A stretch of 64,000 nt of DNA from Gnetum montanum. Lineage: Eukaryota; Streptophyta; Gnetopsida; Gnetales; Gnetaceae. This document shows positions 1-9,696 of this stretch, one piece after another. Every line of letters begins with the position of its first letter. The first letter of the stretch is position 1. The position numbers and the translations under genes are program-made. The stretch spans positions 118,096-182,095 of the forward strand of contig MNCI01011809.1 of assembly GCA_015680685.1 (NCBI GenBank), given 5' to 3'. Below the pieces are notes generated by a model, which saw only the letters and a program-made list of their open reading frames with translations, made no database searches and had not been told where the DNA came from.

Positions 1-3000
1 TCGCCAAGGTCCAACCTTCCCTTGAGAAAGCTACTGAACATCTCATCGACACCACCCTGGTCATCGACCAGTTCAGTCTCCATGGTGTCTTCCCGTAGCT
101 CCTTCGTCTCTTTCGCCTGATCCTTGCCGACCTCTTCCTCCTCAGTCATTAACTCCGTTGTAGCCTCCTCCTCCTCAATGATTGTTTCTACCTCCTGTCT
201 CCTCACTTCTTGAGTCAAGTCTGAGGGCATTAGTTTCATATAAGCGATCAAAACAAAAATTATGAATAAGAAGAAAACGATAAAGCAATAAGTGTGCCAA
301 GTTGACTTACCTCGGACAGGCATCTTGAACCGTATGTGCTTCACCTTTGGCTCTTCTACATCTGAGGTCACCTCTTTTGAGTGTTCACGCTTCGAGAGCT
401 TCGACTTGGCTTTACCAATGGTCTCCTTGATGACCCGTTCGACTCTCTTTGCAGTGTATGGCACATCATCTGGTTCCAACCCTACACTTTCACGTGTATG
501 GATGGAGGTACCAGATGACCCCCCTGTTGTGATGGATACGGATTCATCAATCCCCTCAGGCACATCTTGGGACTTAGCTGTTTCAAACAAATGATTGATG
601 CACGGGCGAGAGAGTTGAGTTCGATCCTGTAAGACATATTTATTGTCTGCGTGAACCACTAGAAACTCGGCCAAGCGACGAAGATAGCCAGCAAAGAATG
701 CAAATGTAAAATGGGATTGCACCTCAACATTTGAGCGTAATTGCACTATCTCCTTGTGAAGGCCCGACAGCAAAAATTGATCCCAGTTATAACGCATCCC
801 AGTCTCTAAGACAGTTCGCATGATGCACACAGCTTCAACCCCCAAACTTCTCACCTGAGACAGGGATTTAGGGAACACCCGTGCCCTAAACAGGGGATAT
901 AATTCATTAACTTCCTCAACTTTTGACTTCCCCTGCATAGGGAATCCCTTGGCGCCCTTGACAATACCCAACCAGTCCTCTAGTTCACGTACCATATGAA
1001 GCTCTTTCTGAGCCCTGTCCAAGACTACATTTACGCCATTTGTTGGTACACCAAACAAGTATGAAAAGAATTCGACCGACAGATGGAAAACTATTTTGAC
1101 ACCCTTAATGCGGGTGCTGTAGTAAGAGACGGACTTGTCGAAGGAATCAACAATCCCGATCATTTCAGCTATCGACACGTTAGGGCTCGGGGTTGTAAAG
1201 AGCTCCATAAGGCCGACATCATCTAAACAACGGACAATGGACGGTGAGGCATGGGTACGCAACCATTTTTGTGCCTTACTGATCTCTCCAAACTTCATTG
1301 ACAGGGTACTCTTAGTTCGTCCTGTCATGACAGGGTCTTCGCCGAGAGGGACATCAACTGTAGATACAATTTGAAACCATCACATCAGTATGACTGCCAG
1401 TAGTCAGACAAATACACTTGGGCATCTAGGAAATACTATCACGTACCTTCAGTTGTGGACTTTGAGGTGCTACCCAAATTAGAATCATGAGGGAAAATTG
1501 GTCCCTTATGCGACCAATCTCCATGCAACCACCCACGAGCCGTGCACTGTGCAAACGCTCTAGAAAATTGTTTATGGAAATGGACAATATCACCCTTCAT
1601 TTGAGCTAATACAGCTCCGCGAAGGGTGGGACATGCCATAAAGGTCTCTAGAGCAGTATGAGCCAGGGCAAGTCCATCATCGTTGACGCATGTCTCATCT
1701 TGGGTAACTTGGGGCCTGCAAAAGAATGGTCTTCAAAACAGAAGCAAATGACAAATGATAAAAACCAAAAATGACAAGCTAAACAATCTTACCTCTCTAC
1801 CCGGTACACTGTGCCAGGAGGGTTCTGGAATAACGTGTGCGCACGCGCAGCTAGAAACAAAGTGTTGTTGAGATAATCACGCCCTTGCTGCAATAGGTCC
1901 TACATGCGCGCTAACGGGCGAGTAGATCTGGGCCCACCAGAGGGACTGTCTTCGATCACAAGCGGTCCCTTGTCAATATCCTCCATGAAGACCGTGATGC
2001 CTTCTGAAGCTCCTGGCAACATAGCCTCAAGCACACTCTGTGCCACTTGTTCGCTCAGATGTGACCAGACCACCACCTTAAATCTGTCTAGGATGAAGGC
2101 AAGGAATTCACATGCCCCTTCCCTTAACCATACCCCATTATTGTCAATAGTCAAATCAGGGGTAGGTTCATCAGCCTCAATGGGGCCAAACCACACCAAT
2201 ACTCCAACTAGCTCAACTACTAGGAGGAAAGGCTCAGGATCCCTGTAAGTAACTAGAATGCCACGATAAATCAGCCATACATGAAAATGAGATGAAAAAA
2301 AAATTCCACATTGTAGGCCAACACTTAGACAAATTACAAACTGTTTACAATCGTCGTATACGCTGCCTAACTTGATGTATACGCTGTCAAAAAACTATTT
2401 ACGCTAAGCGTATATGCTGCCTAACTCGGTGTATACGCTTTCAAATAACTGTTTACGCTCGGCGTATACGCTACTAACAAACTGTTCGCACTTGGCGTAT
2501 ACACTGCCTAAAAAGAAAGAAAAACTGTTTACGCTCAGCGTATACGCTATGAAAATAGTTTATGCTGTGAAAATAGTTCTCGCTATGAAAACAGGTCTAC
2601 GCTATACGCCGCCTGAAAAGAACAAACTGTTCACGCTCAGCGTATACGCTGTGAAAATCATCGGCACATACGCCGTGGAAACTATCAGCGTACACGTTGT
2701 GAAAACAGTTAGTGTATATGCTGTGAAAATCGTCTACGCTTCATACCGATAAAATCGTTTACGCTATGTACTGGTAAAATTGTTTACGCTATGCACTGAC
2801 AAAACAGTTTACACTATATATAGTTAAAATTATCTACGTTGTACGCTATAGAGACCCTCTATGCTGCAGATCTATGCTCAGCGTATGGGGCTTCTACGCC
2901 GACTATCTACGCTGTAGAGACCCTCTACGCTGGGATCTGTGCGCAGCGTACGGGGCCTCTATGCTACCGAAACCCTCTACGCTACCGAAATTGTTTATGC

Positions 3001-3184
3001 CCAACGACAAGTACAGATAAAAATTAATCAACAGAGGCAAGAGTAGAGCCTACCTGTGTGACGATCCTAGCCATGATGGAACCCTTGGTCTAGGCAGACA
3101 CTGCAACATTGCCTCGCTTTCCTCCACGAAAGTTAGGTCAGGCCCCTTCCTCCACTGGCCTTCTACCTCCTTGCCCTTGCCCAT
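1..3184 (-). pseudogene. Antisense spliced gene of element A (exons 1-5 visible; FCP1/NIF-like domain protein)
   Basis: Five exons read on the minus strand: exon 1 3184-3054, exon 2 2242-1793, exon 3 1715-1447, exon 4 1357-311, exon 5 from 220 past the left edge. Every border has GT/AG and the phases fit (131, 450, 269 and 1047 nt). Exon 2 is the phosphatase-like domain, with VVELVGVLVWF for motif I, VVVWSH for motif II and NTLFLAARAHTLFQNPPGTV where the family has NTLLVDDSP. Exon 4 is open for 349 codons and aligns along its length with exon 4 of element D (shared EMIG.V.SF, LFGVP..G, YPLFRAR.FPK.LSQ). Exon 5 is acidic. The only in-frame stop is TAG at 1900-1902, explainable as CAG to TAG. 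Exon 4, intron 4 and exon 5 together stay open to the window edge. The exon 1 start is less certain than the other borders. No ordinary host gene is implied: the same gene is in B and D. Confidence 0.8.
2330..3030. repeat. TACGCT-rich imperfect tandem repeat in intron 1 of A's antisense gene
   Basis: About 700 bases of short irregular units built on TTTACGCTCAGCGTATACG followed by a GTGAAAA-type spacer. The core AGCGTATACGCT is a perfect 12-base palindrome (for example near 2638-2651). The block lies in the antisense intron between exons 1 and 2. Small open frames here are only repeat translations. A related TACGCT-rich stretch continues at about 3190-3440, upstream of exon 1. Confidence 0.7.
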
Positions 3185-3475
3185 TCCGGCATCCTTTATG
3201 CTGAAATTGACAGGGTTTACGCTGAGGTCTGAGGCTGCATGCCAAGCTGAACCTCTACGCTGAGTCTGAGCCTCTACACTCACGCCTACGCTGAGCCCTT
3301 ACACCGAAGTTCAAGCCTCTACCCTCTACGTTTATGCTGGGGTTTGAGCTTTACGTTTATGCTGGGGTTTGAGGTTTACGCTTACGCTTATGCTAAGGTT
3401 TATGCTTATGCTGAGTTTTACGCTCACGCTCGGTTTTGCTGTCGGTTCACGATGTTTCAAACTGACAGCTTCACA

Positions 3476-3483
3476 CTATATAG
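3476..3483 (-). promoter_or_regulatory. Candidate TATA box for A's antisense gene
   Basis: CTATATAG, a TATA-like octamer (palindromic, so strand is inferred) about 290 bases upstream of the proposed antisense ATG at 3184. It is weaker and farther away than the TATAAATA boxes seen at the same place in B and D. Confidence 0.35.
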
Positions 3484-3699
3484 CACCACACCGCCACCGT
3501 TGTCGCCGTCGCCTTGCATTTTGCTTCCTTTATTTTTTTATTTCTTTTATTATTAATTTTAATTAAAATTGGGCAAAATACAAAATACAAAAGAATACAT
3601 ATATAAACAAGATGAACACTACCACATGCCCACACTGAACATTTTAGCGCAAACTCTCTGATGGAAAATATACGGTGACTAGGCATCGTCAAATCACCC

Positions 3700-3910
3700 A
3701 CATGGCCCGGTATGGCCTTAAACTGCCATGACGGCCTGGTAAGGCCTTAAACTACCACATACAACCCACCTTCGGCCCGGTATGGCCTTAAACTACCAAG
3801 ATGGCTCGGTAAGGCCTGAAACTGCCACAAACTTCCCCATATGGCCCGATAAGGCCTTAAACTGCCACATTCGGCCCAGTAAGGCCTTAAATTGCCACGC
3901 GTCCCGGTGC
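3700..3910 (+). repeat. GGCCTTAAACTACCA tandem repeat upstream of A pol
   Basis: Six or so units of roughly 30-35 bases with the core GGCCTTAAACT, alternating with CCCGGTAT/CCCGATAA variants. It corresponds in position to the TTAAACTRG arrays of B (12600-13100) and D (55265-55765), upstream of the pol exon. Confidence 0.75.
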
Positions 3911-4018
3911 GACGATAAACCACCATTATGCATGTACACACGATTTATGTTGCCAAGGAACATGAAACAACACCCATTAGCTCATTTTACCCTCTGTTTA
4001 TTGGCAAGGACAAGCTCG

Positions 4019-6926
4019 ATGGATTGTCAGCGTCTATCCACACCCTTGATCATCGATGGTCTATATGGAAAAATCACAAGAGAAATCGACATAAACTCCA
4101 TCAGCTTAGTTACATCAACGGAAGACACAGTCATAGCCTCAACACAGCAAACACTAGATAGCTACAAAGGTATGATAAGATCTCTCGACATAGAAGCCGA
4201 TAGTATCACTGAAGACCCGTTGACTGAAACCCCCATCATTATGCTTGATGGTGAAACCAAAATATTAAAATTGAGTACGCTATTGCAACCTCAACTGGCA
4301 AAAGGCATAGAAGATGTGCTTCGAAACAACATGAAAGCACTTGCTTGGTCTTACACCGACATGCCCGGGTTAGATCCTCGAATCATCCAGCACAACATTA
4401 TCCTTGATCTAAAATTGAGGCCAGTAAAATAAAAGGCATGAAAGGTTAAACCTGAGGTAGCATTAGCAGTCCGTAATGAGATCACCAAACTTTATCAGGC
4501 TGGTTTCATTCGGGTTGTCGATTACGCTGATCGGGTGTCCAACATGGTCATTGTCCCAAAAAGGAACGAAAGTATTCACTTATGCATTGACTTCCGGGAT
4601 CTCAACGTTGCAACCATAAAAGATGATTTTCCCCTACCCAGCATTGATCAACTTGTTGACTCAACTGCTGGGCACACCCTATTATCTTTTATGGATGGCT
4701 TCTCAGGATACAACCAGATACACATTAACCTGGAGCATTAGCTTCGGACTACCTTTATGACACCATGAGGAACCTTTTGTTATACAATGATGTCCTTCGG
4801 TCTCAAGAACGCTGGGGCTACATATCAAAGGGCGATGACATGCATTAGTAGCCCATGAAAAGAAGTATAACGAGGTGGAGAGGTCATGTTTAGCCCTGGT
4901 CTTTTCCTTAAAGAAATGGCGACATCACCTCTTCCATAACCAAGTTAACATAATCTGCAAGGATAATGTGCTCAGAGCCATCACAGGAAACATTTACGAG
5001 ACAAGTCGAATAGCCCGTTGGAAAGCCATGATAGCTGAGTTTGACCTACACTACATAGCACAATCATCAGTTAAGGGTCAAGCCATAGCAAATCAAATGA
5101 CCACGTCACCAACGCACGATCACACAACGATAGAGCTAGAATTTACCGATGAAAATGTAGGTGCAATAGACATAGTACCCAGTGACTATGATGCTATTTT
5201 AAACTTGGATGGGGCATCCACATTTCGAGGGGGAAGTGCTGCTGCCGTCATCACCTATCCCTCCAGGGAGATCCAACCCTTTGCTTATCGTTTCGACTTT
5301 CACTGTACCAACAACATAGTAGAGTATGAAGGTCTCCTTAGAGGTCTTACGGCAACACTAGCTTCAGACATCACACAACTTGTGGTCAGGGGAGACTCAC
5401 AATTGGTTTTGAACCAAGTCACAGATATTTATACGTGCAAAGCGTAACATTTACAACCATACTGTGACTTAGCCAAACACTTAATGAGGCAATTCGAAAA
5501 CATCGACGTGCAACATGTCTCTAGAAACGATAACACCATTGTAGATGCACTGGCTACGCTAGCGCTAAACATATTGCCTGACATGTTCCATACATTGCTA
5601 AGCTCCATAATCAGTTATGCAAAACCAATAACTGATGCACTCGATACGTTGCCAATTGCATCCGTTAGTACAACACACGCGATAGAATGGTATGACGACA
5701 TAAAAGAGTACCTTCTACATGGTGAAACACCGCGACATCTAACGAATGCACAAAACGATGCAGTACGAAAGTGTTCTTGGTAATATGCACTGGTAGGAGA
5801 CAGATTGTGTCGTCGATCCTACGAAGGCATACTGCTAACATGCGTTGGCAGCGCTAATGCCCAAACCATTGTTGAGCAGGTACATGACGGACTATGCGGA
5901 GGGCACATAGCACCAAAAGCAATGGCAACGAAAATAAGACGCTTAGGCTATTATTGGCCACACATGTAGTATGATTGTCTCTCCAAGGCTAAAACATGCA
6001 GTACCTTTCAAAGACATAGTAATCTAATCCATATCCCACCAAATAAGTTGCATACAGCGCAAATCACATGGCCCTTTCAAAAGTGGGGGTTGGACCTTAT
6101 TGGACCAATAACACCCTCATCTTTTATAGGGCATAGTTTCATCATAACCGCGACAGAATATTTCACGAAGTGGGTAGAAGCTGTTCCCCTTCAAAAAACC
6201 ATGTCTAAACACGTATGCAACTTCATCCTTGAAAACATTGTGACTCGTTTTGGCATCCCCATGACCATCATCACTGATAATGGGCCACAATTCAGTAGTG
6301 TCGAAACCAAATCTTTCTGTGAAAGTCTGGGGATCAAAAACTCATTTTCATCCCCTTACTATCCTCAGAGCAATGGGCAAGCAGAGGCCACAAATAAAAC
6401 TATCATTACAGTACTTAAAAAGATGCTTACCGAAAGCAAGAAAAGATGGCATGAATAGTTGGTATACGCATTGTGGGCTTATCGCACTATGCATCGGACT
6501 TCAACAGGTAAAACACCATATAGTCTTGTTTATGGTTCAAAAGCTGTTTTACCTTTGGAATTATAGGTACCGTCCTTAAGGATAACACTGTCCGGACTCC
6601 TCGACGAAGGGCAAAACAATGACCTACGCATCATCGACTTGGACTCAGTGGAGGAGGAACGAATACGTGCCCTCGATCAAATTGAATGGTACCAAAAATG
6701 GCAATGACAGCGCCATTGGCACGACATTCATAAGCGCCCTATCAAAGAAGGCGACCTTGTACTTAAGGCCGTTCGAGAACACCCGGACAAATTCTCGGCC
6801 AATTGGGAAGGGCCTTACCTGGTCATCAAAGCATATGACAATGAAGCATTCAAGTTAGCTGATATGGAAGGGAATGAGCTTGCAAATCTGACCAATCACT
6901 TGTTCTTGAAATCGTTCCATGTTTGA
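4019..6926 (+). pseudogene. pol: Degenerate pol of element A (RT-RNase H-aRNase H-integrase)
   Basis: Pol polyprotein relic starting at the ATG ten bases after an AG (GGCAAG) that matches the pol-exon acceptor of B and D. Recognisable pieces: N-terminal extension with DMPGLDPRIIQHNIILD; RT fingers and palm (CIDFRDLN, FMDGFSGYNQIHIN, FGLKNAGATYQ); RNase H tail (ALVFSLKKWRHHLF); second, archaeal-like RNase H (LNLDGASTFRGG, VEYEGLLRG, RGDSQLVLNQ); integrase (WGLDLIGPI, TDNGPQFSSVETK, YYPQSNGQAEATNK); and C-terminal tail ending LFLKSFHV. Several stops and frameshifts interrupt it. Relative to D about 590 bases are missing at about 4846, removing the YVDD catalytic motif of RT and the start of RNase H, so it cannot make active reverse transcriptase. 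Confidence 0.92.
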
Positions 6927-6939
6927 ACATAGTCAGGTA

Positions 6940-7320
6940 CGTGCTCGTCCTGGAATCATGACGTTAAACTGATACCACAGCTCGTCCTGGAATCACGATG
7001 GTAAACTGATACCACAGCTTGTCCTGGCATCACGATGGTAAATTGATACCACAGCTCATCCTGGCATCATGACGGTAAACTGATACCACAGGGTGTCCGC
7101 AATGACAATAAACTAGCACCCGTCCAGTACGCCAGTAAACTACCACAGTCCCACTCGCCAAAGTCCGCTAAGACTATAAACTGGTTTGCCTCTTCACGGT
7201 CCGCTAAGACTAGAAACTGGCAATGCACCATCCACCACGACGCTAAACGGGAAATGTCCAATGGGTCATGACATAAAACTAACCCATGATAGTCCGCTAA
7301 GACTATAAATTGGTAATTTC
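6940..7320 (+). repeat. 3' tandem repeats of element A
   Basis: About eight units of 30-40 bases carrying GTAAACTGATACCACAG, later AAACTGG, separated by variants of TCCTGGCATCACGATG and GTCCGCTAAGAC. It lies right after the pol stop, as do the arrays in B (16680-16960) and D (63940 onward). Confidence 0.75.
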
Positions 7321-7527
7321 ATCTCTGGTTCCTCAATCTGTGGCTGCATTCAAACTTCATCAGAATCGTTGCATCGCTCACCATCAGCTAATCCTACCAA
7401 CATTGCTGCCATTCGTATACAGTGCTTGAACTCTCATCCGGTGCCTTCGGTTCATCAGTAGCTTTTTTAAGTCTAAGCTTGCTTACTCGCTCATGGTTTT
7501 CTTGTCTTCTTGGAGTTTTTTTTGTAG

Positions 7528-7579
7528 GATGACACTCAGAGGTGTTCGTACAAGAATGCACTTCGTCACAAGCAGCAAG
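7528..7579 (+). other. Conserved small exon-like cassette, 3' untranslated region of A
   Basis: A 52-base block preceded by a T-rich tract ending TTTGTAG and followed by GTGAGA, so it has both splice-site-like borders. It opens with GATG and reads 17 codons without a stop. Related blocks sit in the same place in B (17583-17633), C (32327-32377) and E (44135-44181, minus). Expression is unproved. Confidence 0.45.
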
Positions 7580-7599
7580 GTGAGACGTTGTTCACAGTG

Positions 7600-8300
7600 C
7601 ACGTGAGAAGACTAATCAAGCCATTCACTAGTACATCCCCAGTTTCATATCCCGCCTATCTCTCAACACCTTATACTTGTTCACATCCCGAAAACATCCG
7701 GTACAGCCCGAAACATTGAACATAACATTGCATATTATGCCACTCTTAAGCAGTTACAACCTACAACATGGCATTTGAGCATGAGCATAAGAACAAAAAA
7801 AAACGTTGTCCCTTCCCACATAAAACACAAGATGGGACGGCAGTTGCCTCGAAAGCAAACGCTCATGTCTAAAACAATCAAGAAACATCCCGTTGCATGG
7901 CTTTGGCTCTCTGCCAACAAGTTCCTCCTTAAACACTAAACAAGGGCCCTGTTCTTTCAAAGAATGCGACAAATCATCACGTGGCTTTGGTTCTGTCAAC
8001 AAGTCCTCTCAGACACTAACCAAGAGTCTTGTTCCACCAAAGGACGTACATCTCATGTCTTGATTCTGAGTCTGCTAAACAATGGCTATTGACAAGGATC
8101 AGCATGACCGATATACACACCAGAACATCTCCTTCACTACACATAATTTTGATTGCTCTCGAATTCTCACAGTTTCCCTTTCCCTATCAAATACAAATTC
8201 CATTTTCCACAATCCCATATACTACTGAACACGGTGCGATGATGTCTAGTCATGTGGCAAAGGACAAAGTCTCTATCGAGTTGCTTATGGTGTTTTGCAC
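7600..8300. other. Intergenic 3' region of element A, nothing recognised
   Basis: About 700 bases between the exon-like cassette and the polypurine hairpin. I see two imperfect copies of a block around CACATGGCTTTGG/CACGTGGCTTTGG (near 7893 and 7977) but no coding signal. The short minus-strand frames show no family resemblance. Confidence 0.5.
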
Positions 8301-8301
8301 T

Positions 8302-8356
8302 TCTTTGTTGACGCTTCTTGGGTCGATTCCTCCAAGCTTCAACAAAGAGGGGCAAA
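8302..8356 (+). promoter_or_regulatory. Hairpin and polypurine tract before A's 3' LTR
   Basis: Inverted repeat: TCTTTGTTGACGCTTCTTGG pairs with CCAAGCTTCAACAAAGA, and the 3' arm runs into the purine tract AACAAAGAGGGGCAAA that ends at the LTR start. A plus-strand priming tract is expected here in LTR retrotransposons. The hairpin is shared with C and E. Confidence 0.75.
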
Positions 8357-9696
8357 TGAAACACCATAAAATTTTGAGCTTAGTACTTTTCCAACAAGAA
8401 TCAAGCTAAGTCATGATGTTCCCCAGCATGATTAAATCTTGAGGGCCCCACAGATAGCTTTAAGCGGAGTCAAACTCAACAAGGAGCAGTTCTTTGCGAC
8501 TCGCCGACAACCACGACAACATCTGCTATCAAACATGGTAACTTTGGAGCTCAAAATACTTAGTTTTCCCTATGTATGCATTCACAACGTATACGCCCAA
8601 CGTATATGCCCCAGTTTGCATCCACAGCGTATACGTCCAACATCCACAGCGTATACGCCCAACATTCATAGCGTACACGCCTAGTGTACATGACCTTACA
8701 TGTACGCCCAGCATGTACGACTGAGGTATACGCCCGGCATGCAACCCCCGAAGACGGCATGAAAACAGCATTTCAGAGCAAGATTTGGTACAAGACATCA
8801 ACTCACACGAACAGAGCAATCATCAGCTGTTGACATTATGCATCCTAGAGTCTATACGCTAAGCGTATACATCCTGCATGCCTAGCGTATACGCGCAGTG
8901 GACACAGCGTATACGCCAAGCACGCCCAACGTATATGCCCAGCATATACATCCTGCATGCCCAACGTATATGCCCAGAGTCTACGCCCACCAGATATAGC
9001 GTATACGCCTAGTAGATGTAGCATGTTTTACACTTGTAAATTTTATTCTTTCACACCCGGTTAATGCGCCACGTTTCACCCAACCCGAGTCTAAACCTGT
9101 ATAAAAACCCCAATTTTCCATTAGATCGAGGTTGGCAATTTTGAGCAAACCAGAGAGAAAAACAGAGACGCTAGGAACCAGAGCAGAAACCCTGTACGTT
9201 GGACTTTCCTCTGCACGCTGAACATACAGCCTCTACGCTGTGCTTGCAGTTTGAACCAGCACATAGTCATCCTTACATCCGTCGGGGCTATTCGTCCGCC
9301 TTGTGTTAGAGCCACAACTGCGTTAGACCGGTGCATTGTAACTCTCATTTTTGCAATAATATTGCTACATTTTCTTCATAAAATTTGTCACAGTTCTTCA
9401 TTAATTATTGCATGTTTACTGTTTACGCCCTTGTGCGTTTACGCTCTGTTTACATCAGTTACGCTGTTTACGTTTCGTTTTACATCTGTTACGCCTTTTA
9501 CATATAACCCAGCGTATAGCACCTCGGTGTACGTTCGGGGAAATCCTTGTCTGATCCACGTGCGAACCACTCAAGGTACTCTACTTTCGTTAATTCCAGC
9601 TTGCCCTAGGGCAAAGGTAGGGTCTTCTGTGCGTGTCCGATGATCCCCAGGTCTCTATTTCCTTCCAGCCGGAGACCAACGATTTCGGACGGTACA
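8357..9696 (+). repeat. 3' LTR of element A
   Basis: Begins TGAAACACCATAAAATTT and ends ...GATTTCGGACGGTACA, matching the LTR ends of C, D and E. Length is 1,340 bp, the shortest in the window. U3 carries many TATACGC/GCGTATA motifs (8588-9020). A TATAAAAA box at 9110-9117 marks the likely promoter. The U5 block with CCTTGTCTGATC near 9546 matches the LTRs of B and D. Confidence 0.85.

Larger units (their letters stand above)
1..9696 (+). mobile_element. Element A: Tat-type Ty3/gypsy LTR retrotransposon, left-truncated by the window
   Basis: Degenerate retrotransposon in + orientation. In order: an antisense gene (1-3184, minus), tandem repeats, a decayed pol (4019-6926), 3' repeats, a purine tract and the 3' LTR (8357-9696). 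Its 5' LTR and gag lie left of the window. The right border is set by the LTR end (GGTACA) at 9696; immediately after it the antisense gene of element B resumes, so A is inserted in exon 4 of B's antisense gene. The 5 bases after the LTR, TACAT, would be one copy of the target duplication; the partner is outside the window. Confidence 0.85.

Noticed and set aside
2414-3027. Small plus-strand ORFs rich in YAVKIVYA-like repeats
   Set aside because: Translations of the TACGCT tandem repeat in an antisense intron; no independent coding evidence.
9251-9643. 130-codon ORF in A's 3' LTR
   Set aside because: Lies across R/U5 of the LTR, no counterpart in the other LTRs.
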